This document shows, piece after piece, positions 35,755 through 44,538 of a stretch of 64,000 bases of DNA (position 1 is the stretch's first letter; each line of letters begins with the position of its first letter). The DNA comes from Elusimicrobiaceae bacterium (lineage in GTDB: Bacteria; Elusimicrobiota; Elusimicrobia; Elusimicrobiales; Elusimicrobiaceae): the NCBI GenBank assembly GCA_017546175.1, contig JAFYXM010000007.1:1-64000 (forward strand). Direction: 5' to 3'. The notes beneath the pieces are model-generated. The model saw only the letters and a program-made list of their open reading frames with translations. It did no database searches and was not told where the DNA came from. The translations under genes and the position numbers were made by a program.

Positions 35755-35940
35755 GTGGTAATAAAAATGAAAAAATTTTTTAGGCACAAAAAAACAGGGA
35801 AAAATACCAGTTTCTCCTCATCATGGAAACTCATATTTCCCCTGTTTTCCCCCATTTTATCCCCTTTCTAGGCAAGTTCCTTTTCGGAACAAAATCGGTT
35901 TTGGCGGGGCATCTGGGTTTTACAGTATCCTACTTTCTAT

Positions 35941-36367
35941 ACTCTTATTATAAATGTTGTTTGTGGACATCGGCAAGCAAAAAAAGTAATTAGATTGGGG
36001 CTTATTCCCAACGGGGAAACTAATGCTGATGTTTTTGAGACTGTAAAAAATGCTTCTTCGTTTGCTTGTGATTGTGTGGGCAAACAATTTCTTCTTACTT
36101 TGCAAATATTTTAGGTATCAGACTCATAAAGATATTTATGTGAGCGCAACTAGCCTTAATTCTTCTTTCCCCTATGTCATTTCAAAAACCTTACGTTATG
36201 GTAGTAATATTCCAGAAAGTTGGCGTAAAAGAGGTCTTACCTGTCATTTAAGTAATGTGTCTGATGGCACTTCTTCTAAGGCGGGTAAATTATGTAAAAG
36301 TTTGTGTGGAACTTCGGAGTTGGTGGCAGTGTGGGGAAGTGGTAATTTGGGATCTGAAATAAAATAA
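35941..36367 (+). pseudogene. Decayed pilin-like or secreted-protein gene (frameshifted)
   Basis: Two overlapping frames read as protein-like halves. Frame 1 (to the TAG at 36112) gives VIRLGLIPNGETNADVFETV and then KNASSFACDCVGKQFLL. Frame 2 (from about 36080 to the TAA at 36365) gives QTHKDIYVSATSLNSSFPYV, ... ESWRKRGLTCHL ... and ends near AGKLCKSLCGTSEL. The final Cys...GKLCKS pattern resembles the C-terminal end of the intact pilin at 21555-22073 ([14 protein letters not shown]). A one-base frame change near 36080-36112 and the lack of any start or hydrophobic N-terminus indicate decay. The remainder of the 35755-36502 gap holds no other gene I can support. Confidence 0.45.
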
Positions 36368-36463
36368 AATATAATGCTGTTCCCAACGTGTGACCTCTCC
36401 AATCGAGACGGCACGGCAACGCGCCTGCCTTGTGTGTAAGTATTTACGTGTTTCCCTTTAAAT

Positions 36464-36488
36464 AAAAAACCCACTCTTTCGAGTGGGT
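36464..36488 (-). terminator. Terminator of the tRNA-Ala gene
   Basis: Minus-strand stem ACCCACTC / GAGTGGGT with a GAAA loop followed by TTTTT, 15 bases after the tRNA 3' end. Confidence 0.88.
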
Positions 36489-36502
36489 ATATTTTATTCA
36501 AA

Positions 36503-36578
36503 TGGTGGACCCGACAAGGATCGAACTTGCGACCTCCTGCATGCCATGCAGGCGCTCTCCCAGCTGAGCTACGGGCCC
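36503..36578 (-). tRNA. tRNA-Ala (anticodon GGC)
   Basis: 76 nt including an encoded CCA. The acceptor stem GGGCCCG/CGGGTCC carries the G3-U70 wobble pair that identifies alanine tRNAs. The D arm contains AGCTGGGA, the anticodon loop is ATGGCAT (anticodon GGC, reading GCC and GCU) on a CCTGC/GCAGG stem, and the T loop is TTCGATC. It has its own promoter and terminator. Confidence 0.95.
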
Positions 36579-36590
36579 GTCTATGTATAT

Positions 36591-36619
36591 AGTATAGCAA
36601 TTTTTTTTCGGTTTGAAAA
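36591..36619 (-). promoter_or_regulatory. tRNA-Ala promoter
   Basis: Minus-strand TATACT (36591-36596) lies 12 bases upstream of the tRNA. TTTTCA (36614-36619) is a weak -35 at 17-bp spacing. Confidence 0.5.
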
Positions 36620-36699
36620 GTTTTTTTTGCTACACCAAAAATTTTCAAAACTGACTATGTATTTATTTTAGCATTTTTTTTTACATAAGAAAAGAGGAA

Positions 36700-36731
36700 A
36701 AAGAAAACCCCGAGTTTGTCCTCGGGGTTTT
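36700..36731 (-). terminator. Terminator after the PPi-PFK gene
   Basis: AAAACCCCGAG / CTCGGGGTTTT with a 6-nt loop. On the minus strand it is followed by CTTTTTCC, 16 bases past the stop codon. Confidence 0.88.
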
Positions 36732-36746
36732 GAAAGTCAAAGAGAC

Positions 36747-38435
36747 TTATTTTTTGCTGCCGCGTTCAAAAGCTAACGTGCAGGTGACCATGTCGGTTAC
36801 TTCGGCAGGTCCGAACAATTGAATCGGTCCGGGGAAGAAGTAAGATTCGCTCATAGCCCACAATTCGCGTTTTTTGGCAAATTGCTTAAACGGTTCTCCG
36901 TTGAGTTCTACCAACGCTTTGCGGATCACCGGTTTTTCTTTACCTTTGCGGCGTTCAATATTCATCATCATGGTCAAAGGTACACCACCGCATTCCCAAG
37001 CTTGCGGTTTGCGGGTCAGTTTGCGTACAGAAGACAAATAACCGCTGCAGCCGTTTAAAGCCAACACGGCAGCATTATAACCCAAAGCGTAGGTGTAGTT
37101 AGCATCAAAAGTGGACGGAGCGCCACAGCGGCCTTCGTAACCAAAGAAGTGAGTAATGCTGTTGAATTTGCCGACGAATTTTTTGGCTTTTTTCATATCA
37201 GCTAGTTTCGTGCGCAACATTTCAATGAGCAATTTTTCCGTTTCAATTAAAGAAACTTGTACGTTGCCGTGCGGATCGCGGTCCAACATAAGCTGAGAGG
37301 CGATGCCGGCCGGCAAAGATTTCATCAAAGCAGCTAATTTAGCCGGCAATTTGGAAATGATAAAATCTTTCTTTTCCACAATGCTGTTCATTTTAGACAG
37401 TTCAGCTTCGTGATCGGCCAACAAGTCATTCAAAGCGGCAATCAAAGCTTTCATTTCGGGGATAAACTCAATCAAACCTTCCGGTACGAGCACCACACCA
37501 AAGTTTTTGCCGTTTTTAGCACGGGCGGCGATGATGTCGGCCAAGTAATCAATGATTTGTTTTAAAGTCATTTTTTTGGCTAAGACTTCTTCGCCTACTA
37601 AGGTAATGTTCGGGTGGGTTTTGTGGGCTACTTCCAAGGTGATGTGGGAAGCGCTGCGGCCCATCAAACGTACAAAGTGCCAATATTTTTGAGCAGAGTT
37701 TACGTCGCGGCAAATGTTGCCCACAAGTTCGGCGTAAATTTTGGTGGCGGTGTCAAAACCGAAAGAGGTTTCAATTTTGTCGTTCTTCAAATCACCGTCA
37801 ATGGTTTTGGGTACGCCGATAACATTGATGTTAGATCCGTTTTTCTTGAAGTATTCGGCCAAGACGCCGGCATTGGTGTTGGAATCGTCGCCGCCGACAA
37901 TAACCAAAGCATCTACTTTGTTTTTCTTCAAGGTTTCTAAAGCTTGGGCAAGCTGTTCTTCGGTTTCAATTTTGGTACGACCAGATTGAATGAGGTCAAA
38001 ACCGCCGGTATTGCGGTAAGCTTCCATAAGTTTAGGGGTAATTTCTTTCCATTTGGCTTCCAAAATACCGCTGGGGCCGCCTAAAAAGCCGTACAATTTG
38101 TTTTTGGCATTGGCTTTTTTGAGCCCGTCCAATAATCCGGCAATAACGTTGTGACCACCGGGGGCTTGACCGCCGGAGAGTACGACTGCCATTTTGATGG
38201 CTTTTTTGCCAATGGCAGGGTTGGAGCCTTTCACAAAGGTAATTTCAGGCATACCGTAGGTGTTGGGGAAAATCTTTTTTACGGTAGCTTGGTCAGCGAC
38301 GCTTTGCGTGGCTTTGCCGGTTTTGGTTTTCACAAAGCAGGCGCCTTTTTTCAAAATTTCGGGCAACACCGGTTTAAATTTGCAACGGTGCTGTTGTAAG
38401 ACAGAACAAGTAGGGGTCTTGTTAGTTTTAGCCAT
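36747..38435 (-). CDS. pfp: Pyrophosphate-dependent 6-phosphofructokinase (long form)
   Basis: 562 residues, the length of the long plant/spirochete-type PPi-PFK. It phosphorylates fructose 6-phosphate reversibly with PPi, saving ATP in glycolysis. Motifs: AVVLSGGQAPGGHNVIAGLL, FLGGPSGIL, the PPi-specific GGDDSNTNAG (Asp where ATP enzymes have Gly), GVPKTIDGDLKN, the LMGRSASHI substrate segment, and GYEGRCGAPSTFD near the end. Monocistronic, with a promoter just upstream and a good AGGAGATAAC ribosome site. Confidence 0.93.
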   Translation of the reverse strand: MAKTNKTPTCSVLQQHRCKFKPVLPEILKKGACFVKTKTGKATQSVADQATVKKIFPNTYGMPEITFVKGSNPAIGKKAIKMAVVLSGGQAPGGHNVIAGLLDGLKKANAKNKLYGFLGGPSGILEAKWKEITPKLMEAYRNTGGFDLIQSGRTKIETEEQLAQALETLKKNKVDALVIVGGDDSNTNAGVLAEYFKKNGSNINVIGVPKTIDGDLKNDKIETSFGFDTATKIYAELVGNICRDVNSAQKYWHFVRLMGRSASHITLEVAHKTHPNITLVGEEVLAKKMTLKQIIDYLADIIAARAKNGKNFGVVLVPEGLIEFIPEMKALIAALNDLLADHEAELSKMNSIVEKKDFIISKLPAKLAALMKSLPAGIASQLMLDRDPHGNVQVSLIETEKLLIEMLRTKLADMKKAKKFVGKFNSITHFFGYEGRCGAPSTFDANYTYALGYNAAVLALNGCSGYLSSVRKLTRKPQAWECGGVPLTMMMNIERRKGKEKPVIRKALVELNGEPFKQFAKKRELWAMSESYFFPGPIQLFGPAEVTDMVTCTLAFERGSKK

Positions 38436-38469
38436 TGTTATCTCCTAGAGAATGGTAAATTACCTATAA

Positions 38470-38478
38470 ATTATAGCA
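38470..38478 (-). promoter_or_regulatory. Extended -10 of the PPi-PFK promoter
   Basis: Minus strand TGCTATAAT (hexamer 38470-38475), a full consensus extended -10, about 35 bases upstream of the start. Confidence 0.6.
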
Positions 38479-38500
38479 AACTCCGTACGCGTGGGAAAAC

Positions 38501-38533
38501 AAAAACCCCGACCTTGAGTAAGGTCGGGGTTTT
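38501..38533 (-). terminator. Terminator after the Nudix gene (inherited from a lost gene)
   Basis: AAAACCCCGACCTT / AAGGTCGGGGTTTT with a 5-nt loop; minus-strand reading ends in TTTTTG. It lies directly behind the outer-membrane-protein remnant at 38547-38630, so it was probably that gene's terminator. Confidence 0.88.
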
Positions 38534-38546
38534 GGATAAGACCAGA

Positions 38547-38630
38547 TTAGAACATATAGCGCAGTTTCAAAGAACCGGTATTGGAGTTGTAATCTTGGCG
38601 GAAGCTGCCGTCGTAAGAGAGGATTTTTAT
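38547..38630 (-). pseudogene. 3' remnant of an outer-membrane beta-barrel protein gene
   Basis: Between the Nudix stop codon and the terminator, one minus-strand frame reads as about 25 codons: SYDGSFRQDYNS followed by NTGSLKLRYMF and a stop. Alternating polar/apolar residues and a C-terminal Phe are the hallmark of the last beta strand of Gram-negative outer-membrane proteins. Its 5' part is gone; the frame is closed by a stop at 38631-38633 inside the Nudix gene end. This looks like a deletion that fused the Nudix gene to the tail and terminator of a former porin-like gene. Confidence 0.5.
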
Positions 38631-39172
38631 TTATTTTCTACAAAATTGCGGTACATTAAAAGGGCAATCAGCGTTTTGGCATCTTGGATTTTGCCGGTTT
38701 TAATCATTTGATAGGCCTTGTTTAACGGAAATTTTTTGACATTGACAAATTCATCCTCGTCTAAATCTTGGCTTACTTTCTTAAGGCCGCGTGCCAGATA
38801 AATGTGCAAATCCTCGTTGGAAAAAGCATTGCTGGGGTTAAAAACACAAAGTTTTTTCCACTTGCTGGCTTTTAACCCTGCTTCTTGTTCCAGTTCGGCT
38901 TTGGCGCAGGTCAAAAATGTTTGATGATCTTCACGTTTTCCGGCCGGCAGCTCCCACGTGGTACGTCCGATAGGGTAGCGGTATTGCTGTACCAGATAAA
39001 CACAATCATCTTCTATGGGCAGAACAGCACTGGCTCCTTTGTGCACCAAATACACGCGGGAAGCGGTTTTACCGTTGATTAATTGTACGGTGTCATAATT
39101 AAACCCCACTACTCCTGTATAGAGGGTTTTAGAGGAAAGCTTGGTTTCTTTTAATTTACTATAATGTGACAT
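38627..39172 (-). CDS. Nudix hydrolase (ADP-ribose pyrophosphatase-like, altered Nudix box)
   Basis: 181 residues. The fold markers of the ADP-ribose pyrophosphatase group are present: YRYPIGRTTWELPAGK, then the Nudix box, then NPSNAFSNEDLHIYLARGL. The box itself, GKREDHQTFLTCAKAELEQE, deviates from GX5EX7REUXEEXGU. The first Glu is Gln, the Arg is Ala and one of the paired Glu is Gln. Metal binding may be weakened, so activity or substrate may be changed. The start lacks a Shine-Dalgarno; a TAAGAT hexamer ends 6 bases upstream. It is divergent from dnaE with a 30-base gap. Confidence 0.82.
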   Translation of the reverse strand: MSHYSKLKETKLSSKTLYTGVVGFNYDTVQLINGKTASRVYLVHKGASAVLPIEDDCVYLVQQYRYPIGRTTWELPAGKREDHQTFLTCAKAELEQEAGLKASKWKKLCVFNPSNAFSNEDLHIYLARGLKKVSQDLDEDEFVNVKKFPLNKAYQMIKTGKIQDAKTLIALLMYRNFVENK

Positions 39173-39202
39173 AAGATTATCTTATAAAAAAGAGCCCTAT
39201 AT

Positions 39203-42200
39203 ATGAAAGATTTTGTCCATTTACATAACCATTCTGAATATTCTTTGTTAGACGGTATGTTGCGCGTTTCGGAGCGGCATAAACCCTCTCGCTTTTTGCG
39301 CGGTTTGGCTGAAAGCGGTGTCAAAGCTATGGCTATTACGGACCATGGAAATATGTATGGGGCTTTAGATTTTTACGACTGTGCCAATGCGGCAGGGCTT
39401 AAACCCATTGTGGGCTGTGAAGTTTATATTACTGAGGGGAAACATACCGAAAAAGATAAATCTCGCACGGGGCACCTGACGTTGCTGGCTAAAAATCATC
39501 AAGGATATTTAAACTTGATGAAGCTAAACTCTCACGCATGGGTAGAAGGGTTTTATTATCACCCGCGTATTGATAAAGAACTTTTGGCAAAATATTCCGA
39601 CGGACTTATTGCGTTGTCAGGCTGTTTAAAAGGGTTTTTAGCGCAAGACGTACTGCATAAATCTTTTGAGCAGGCCTGTGCTTTGGCTCAACAATATGAA
39701 GATATTATGGGCAAAGGTAACTATTATATAGAACTGATGGACCATGGTATCCGTGAGGAGCAGGAAGCTTTGCCTATTTTAAAAGAAGTAGCCAAAAAAT
39801 TAGGCATCAAAACCGTAGCCACCAATGACTGCCACTATGAAAAGAAAGAAGACTGGCAGGCACATGATGTAAACCTTTGTATTTCTACCGGTAAAACTTT
39901 GGCAGACCCTAACCGCTTAAAAATGACGACGCATGAGTTGTATTTCAAATCTGCTGAAGAAATGTACAACCTTTTTGCTCATACGCCCGAATCTTTGACC
40001 AATACGTTGGAAGTAGCGGAAAAATGTAATTTGGTTTTCCCTAAACACGGCTTTATCCTGCCTAATTTTGATATTCCGCCCCAATATCCCAACACCGCTG
40101 AATATTTTAAGGCACTTTGTCGGGAAGGGTTAAATAAAAAGATGAAAGGCAATGTGCCGCCGGAATATATCAAACAATTGGAATATGAGTTTGATGTTAT
40201 TATCAAAATGGGCTTTGACTGTTATTTCTTGATTGTGCAAGATTTTATCAATTGGGCACGTGCCAACGGTATCCCCATAGGGCCGGGGCGCGGATCGGGT
40301 GCAGGAAGCATTGTGGCCTACAGTTTAGATATTACGCGCGTGGACCCTATTCAAAGCAAACTGCTGTTTGAACGTTTCTTAAATCCGGACCGCGTGAGTA
40401 TGCCTGACTTGGATATTGATATGTCCGATACGGGCCGCGAACGCGTGATTGACTATGTGCGCAACAAGTACGGACAAGATAAAGTTTCTCAAATTATCAC
40501 TTTTGGTACCATGAAAGCCAAACTGGCTTTGCGCGATGTGGCCCGCGTGATGGGCATCAGCGTGGCCGAAACCAACCGCGTAGCCAAAATGATTCCCAAT
40601 GACCCTAAAATTACCTTAGACGGGGCTTTGGCGGATATTAAAGAACTGCAAAACGAAATTAATAATAATCCCACTTCTAAGCAGCTTTTTGATATGGCAC
40701 GCAAAATTGAAGGCTTAAAACGTCATACAGGCATTCACGCCGCAGGGGTGCTGATTACGCGTGATCCGGTGTCGGAATATATCCCGTTGGCCCGCGCCAA
40801 AGACGGATCCGTTACCACGCAATTTGAAGGGGAGCCCTGTTCTAATTTGGGACTGCTGAAAATGGACTTTTTGGGTTTGCGCACTTTGACGGTTATTGAT
40901 AATGCCGAAAAGATGATTCGCGCCCGACATAACCCTGATTTTGATATCAATACCATTCCTTTAGACGATAAAAAAACATATGAGCTTTTATGTGCCTGCC
41001 AAACGTTGGGCATCTTTCAGCTGGAAAGCGGCGGTATGAGAGATTTGATTAAAAAGCTCCAACCTACCCAATTTAGTGATATTTCCGCCTTGGTGGCCCT
41101 ATATCGCCCCGGTCCGATGGAATCAGGCATGATGGATATGTTCGTGCGTCGCAAAAGCGGGCAAGAACAAATCACTTATGAAACTCCCTTGTTGGAAGAT
41201 TTGCTCAAAGATACCTACGGTTGTATGGTCTATCAGGAACAAATCATGCAAATTTCTAAAACTTTGGGCGGTTTTACCCCCGGAGAAGCCGATACCTTGC
41301 GTAAAGCCATGGGTAAAAAGAAATTAGACGTCATGGAAGCTTTCGGTAAGAAGTTTGTAGAGGGGGCTAAAGTACATCAAATACCCGAAAAAGTGTCCAA
41401 CCATTTGTATGAACAGATGAAAGCGTTTGCCGGATATGGTTTTAACAAATCACACTCTTATGCATATGCCTTGGTGTCTTATCAGACGGCTTATTTAAAG
41501 GCCAATTATCCCATTGAATTTATGTGTGCTGCACTAACCAACGAAATCGGCCACAATGCCATTGGTTCTGACGATAAAGAAAATAAAATTGCCACTTACT
41601 TGGAAGAAGCCAAAAAAATGGGATTTGAAATTTTGCCTCCCGATATTAATAAATCTCAGCCGGAATTTTCCGTAGAAACAAAAGACGGCAAAGAGTGCAT
41701 ACGTTATGCGCTGGAAGCGGTAAAAAATGCCGGTACGGAAGGGTGTATCTCTATCGCTGAAGAAGCAGCCAAAAAGCCGTTTGAATCTTTGGAAGATTTG
41801 TGCGGACGCATAGACTTATTTCAAGCTAACAAGAAAACCATTGAAAGTTTGATTAAAGCCGGTGCGATGGATTGTTTGATGCCGGATAAAGAACCGCAAG
41901 AGGTCCGTGCCGTTTTGTTGGCTGAAATGGACGAGGCTGTGGATACGGCGCACTTAATTGCCAAAGAAAAAGAGAACTCTACCGCCAGCTTATTTGGTGA
42001 TGATTTTTCTTCTGTAATGAGCATTAAGAAATCAGAGAAAAAAGCTGTAGCTCCTTTAAGTCAAAGCGAACTTTTGGGTTATGAAAAAGAAGTGATGGGT
42101 ATTTATTTTAGCGGCCACCCCATTGCCAAATATCAAAATTATTTAAGCCGCTTAAACTGCGTATCCATACAAGATATTTTAGAAGGCAAAGTATCGGGCA

Positions 42201-42697
42201 ATTTAAATGTCATCGGTATTGTAACCCGTATGAAAAAGCGTCAGAATAAGCGCAAAGAAGAGTGGGCTCAATTTGTGATAGAAGACTGCACCGGCTCTAT
42301 TTTGGTCAATGCTTTTTCCCGTACGTGGAGCCAAGTGGGGCATAAAGTATCTCCCAATACCATTGCTTTCTTCTCCGGTGAAGTGCGCGTAGATGATGAA
42401 AGCGCGCGCGTGGAAATCAGTCTGCAAGATGTCGGAAGTGTAACGGAGCTGATAGCCAATATGGCTAAAAAGCTTACGATTCGGTTAACTGCCGGCTATT
42501 CTCAAGCAAATCTACAAAAACTTAAAGCGCATTTAGAGGCGGCAAAAGGGATAACCAAAGTATATTTGGAAGTGCCTTCCAAAGCTGACCCAACCAAAAT
42601 TCACCGCATCCGTACCGATAAATCTATTATGATACACCGCGGTCTTTTGGATCACTTGGAAAATACACTCGGTAATGATGCGTGGAGCTTTGAGTAA
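39203..42697 (+). CDS. dnaE: DNA polymerase III alpha subunit
   Basis: 1164 residues. The N-terminal PHP domain begins FVHLHNHSEYSLLDGMLRV. The polymerase core has GPGRGSGAGSIVAY and the catalytic Asp pair in MPDLDIDMSD; the third Asp is in LLKMDFLGLRTL. ALYRPGPMESGM and FNKSHSYAYALVSYQTAYLK follow. The C-terminal part has a helix-hairpin-helix region and an OB-fold (GIVTRMKKRQNKRKEEWAQF). It is the replicative polymerase subunit of the DnaE1 type. It ends 4 bases from the convergent glycosyltransferase gene. Confidence 0.97.
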   Translation: MKDFVHLHNHSEYSLLDGMLRVSERHKPSRFLRGLAESGVKAMAITDHGNMYGALDFYDCANAAGLKPIVGCEVYITEGKHTEKDKSRTGHLTLLAKNHQGYLNLMKLNSHAWVEGFYYHPRIDKELLAKYSDGLIALSGCLKGFLAQDVLHKSFEQACALAQQYEDIMGKGNYYIELMDHGIREEQEALPILKEVAKKLGIKTVATNDCHYEKKEDWQAHDVNLCISTGKTLADPNRLKMTTHELYFKSAEEMYNLFAHTPESLTNTLEVAEKCNLVFPKHGFILPNFDIPPQYPNTAEYFKALCREGLNKKMKGNVPPEYIKQLEYEFDVIIKMGFDCYFLIVQDFINWARANGIPIGPGRGSGAGSIVAYSLDITRVDPIQSKLLFERFLNPDRVSMPDLDIDMSDTGRERVIDYVRNKYGQDKVSQIITFGTMKAKLALRDVARVMGISVAETNRVAKMIPNDPKITLDGALADIKELQNEINNNPTSKQLFDMARKIEGLKRHTGIHAAGVLITRDPVSEYIPLARAKDGSVTTQFEGEPCSNLGLLKMDFLGLRTLTVIDNAEKMIRARHNPDFDINTIPLDDKKTYELLCACQTLGIFQLESGGMRDLIKKLQPTQFSDISALVALYRPGPMESGMMDMFVRRKSGQEQITYETPLLEDLLKDTYGCMVYQEQIMQISKTLGGFTPGEADTLRKAMGKKKLDVMEAFGKKFVEGAKVHQIPEKVSNHLYEQMKAFAGYGFNKSHSYAYALVSYQTAYLKANYPIEFMCAALTNEIGHNAIGSDDKENKIATYLEEAKKMGFEILPPDINKSQPEFSVETKDGKECIRYALEAVKNAGTEGCISIAEEAAKKPFESLEDLCGRIDLFQANKKTIESLIKAGAMDCLMPDKEPQEVRAVLLAEMDEAVDTAHLIAKEKENSTASLFGDDFSSVMSIKKSEKKAVAPLSQSELLGYEKEVMGIYFSGHPIAKYQNYLSRLNCVSIQDILEGKVSGNLNVIGIVTRMKKRQNKRKEEWAQFVIEDCTGSILVNAFSRTWSQVGHKVSPNTIAFFSGEVRVDDESARVEISLQDVGSVTELIANMAKKLTIRLTAGYSQANLQKLKAHLEAAKGITKVYLEVPSKADPTKIHRIRTDKSIMIHRGLLDHLENTLGNDAWSFE

Positions 42698-42701
42698 AAG
42701 T

Positions 42702-43628
42702 TTATTTCTTTCTGCGAAAGAAAGTGGTTATCCGCAAAAATACGCGTACCCAAAAAAATTGAAAACGTTGCCAAAGATTCATATTATTAATCATGAGCCT
42801 GACGTTGATTTTGCTGGAGTGGTATTTGATATAGTTTTGACGGAAAGCCCCTATCAAATACCCAAAAAAGCCATGTCTTCCTAAATGATTTTTAACATAT
42901 GTGCGTAATTTTTCATCTTCCAAGAGCTGTAAGGAGTTAAAAAACCCCGGAGTCCAAAACATTTCTCTGGCAGATTGCGGAGTATAAGTGGTTTTTTCCG
43001 TGCCTTTTAAACAATTATCTATATCCCCAACGGCGAGGGATGTGTCAGCAATAATATCTCGTTGAGGTAAAAAAATAGAACCTTTTTTGTTGATGATTTC
43101 ACATGATAGTGCCAAATGCGGAAACAAATTAGGTACATTGTTATACATATTGATTAATACAGTACCGGTAATAAATTTAGTGCGGAAAATTCCTGCCGGT
43201 ACAAATGTGAGTTGACGAATAATTTTGGCGATATCATTGGTCCCGCGCAATTGAGTCGTGCTGGTAAGCATAATATCATATTGGTCGCTTTCTAGGGCTT
43301 CTTGTATTTCGTGCCAGCTATCCCAACGAAAAGAATCATCATCACACACTGTCCACACAAACGGCGCGGTGGCTAACTCATAACAGCGGGCGATATTGGC
43401 GTTTCCACCGATATTTTTTGAATGGTGAATAACTTTGATGTTTGGAAATCGGGCGGTATATTCTTCTAAAAGTTCTTTAGTGCCGTCCGTACTGGCATTA
43501 TTTAAAATAGTCATACGGCAGCCGCGCACGGGGCTTTCGGGCGCGGTAAGCTGCGCTAGCGTATTAGCCAAAAACCGCTTGCGGTTATAAGTAGGCAAAA
43601 AGATTTCCAGTTGTTCTTGAATTTTCAT
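42702..43628 (-). CDS. Family 2 glycosyltransferase
   Basis: 308 residues from the ATG at 43628, two bases after the stop of the preceding gene; a 7-codon longer start overlaps that gene. GT-A fold: IFLPTYNRKRFLANTL, ILNNASTDGTKELL and the metal-binding FVWTVCDDDSFRWD. A basic C-terminus (FFRRKK) follows an amphipathic end. Last gene of the sugar operon. It probably transfers a sugar during assembly of the O-antigen-like glycan whose precursor is made by the upstream genes; donor and acceptor are unknown. Confidence 0.85.
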   Translation of the reverse strand: MKIQEQLEIFLPTYNRKRFLANTLAQLTAPESPVRGCRMTILNNASTDGTKELLEEYTARFPNIKVIHHSKNIGGNANIARCYELATAPFVWTVCDDDSFRWDSWHEIQEALESDQYDIMLTSTTQLRGTNDIAKIIRQLTFVPAGIFRTKFITGTVLINMYNNVPNLFPHLALSCEIINKKGSIFLPQRDIIADTSLAVGDIDNCLKGTEKTTYTPQSAREMFWTPGFFNSLQLLEDEKLRTYVKNHLGRHGFFGYLIGAFRQNYIKYHSSKINVRLMINNMNLWQRFQFFWVRVFLRITTFFRRKK

Positions 43629-43629
43629 T

Positions 43630-44538
43630 TTATTTAAAACATAAGGCAATGAAAAGCAAAATTGCTACCACTGCCAAAATGCGCGTATAAAGTAAATACT
43701 TTAAATATTTTTGTTGATATCTGTTTTGAATATTCATTAACTTGAGGGAATTTATTAGTAAAAACGAAAACTCTTCGGCTGATTTTTTTAGAAACCCTTT
43801 CACCAGCGGATTTTCGCGCTCGGATACTAACAGGTTTAAAAATTCTAAAGAAAAAGAAGCCGCTTTAGCCGGATTGTCCTTCCAGTTACTTTCCGTTCCG
43901 GCAGAGGCATAGCGAATAAACGGCTGGGGTAAAAATTTGGCCTTTCCCGTCGGCGGGAAATGAATAATTTTATCAAATAAAATCCAGCTGGGAGAGGAAT
44001 AAGGTGCATTTTTTAGCAAATCGGTTTTCGCCACGTTACAGGACATATAAGTCACTTGGTCATTGGGAATGTGGATTATTTCTTCCAAGGATGCTGTATA
44101 TTCTTGCGTTTCTTTTTTTCCTAATTTATATTTAGAGCCGTGCGGATACTCACAATTTAGAAAAAGTACGTCTAAATTTTCAGTTTCCAAATTTTTTATA
44201 ATTGTGGGCAAAGCTTCCGGTTTATATATATCATCATCGCCTACAGTCCATATATAAGGGGTTTGGCAATTCTCTAGCAGCCAAAGGACATTGTTGGCAT
44301 AGCCCACATTTTCGCTTTGGCGGTGGCAGGTAATAAGAGAAGGATAAGTCTGTTTTATTTTGGCTAATTCTTCCCCTGTGTTGTCCGGCGAGGCATTATC
44401 TGATACTAATAGAGTTACTTTGTCTTGTAAGTTGTTTTCCAAAATGTTTTGAATAAAAAACAAAACGGTTTTTGGCAAAACATGACCCCTATTGTATGTA
44501 GGAATAGCTATCGTCAGCAACGGATGTTTTTGGCTCAT
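43630..44538 (-). CDS. Family 2 glycosyltransferase with C-terminal membrane helix
   Basis: 302 residues. TIAIPTYNRGHVLPKTVLFF, LLVSDNASPDNTGEEL and PYIWTVGDDDIYKPEAL are the GT2 landmarks. The C-terminus is a hydrophobic helix (about 282-300) that would hold it at the inner membrane. It overlaps the TPP-enzyme gene by 4 bases. It is distantly similar to the next gene (both share the WTV-x-DDD arrangement), so the pair may be an old duplication. Confidence 0.85.
   Translation of the reverse strand: MSQKHPLLTIAIPTYNRGHVLPKTVLFFIQNILENNLQDKVTLLVSDNASPDNTGEELAKIKQTYPSLITCHRQSENVGYANNVLWLLENCQTPYIWTVGDDDIYKPEALPTIIKNLETENLDVLFLNCEYPHGSKYKLGKKETQEYTASLEEIIHIPNDQVTYMSCNVAKTDLLKNAPYSSPSWILFDKIIHFPPTGKAKFLPQPFIRYASAGTESNWKDNPAKAASFSLEFLNLLVSERENPLVKGFLKKSAEEFSFLLINSLKLMNIQNRYQQKYLKYLLYTRILAVVAILLFIALCFK

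Noticed and set aside
36371-36460. Possible second tRNA or RNA fragment between the pseudogene and the tRNA-Ala terminator
   Set aside because: Short GC-rich complementary pieces exist, but no cloverleaf or T-arm consensus can be built.
36244-36648. 134-codon minus-strand frame across tRNA-Ala
   Set aside because: Most of it is the tRNA sequence itself plus terminator and the antisense of the pseudogene; a well-known kind of false gene.
42705-42723. TTTCTTTC/GAAAGAAA hairpin between dnaE and the glycosyltransferase
   Set aside because: An AU-rich 8-bp stem without a T tract, formed by the Lys/Arg/Phe codons at the end of the gene; too weak to call a terminator.
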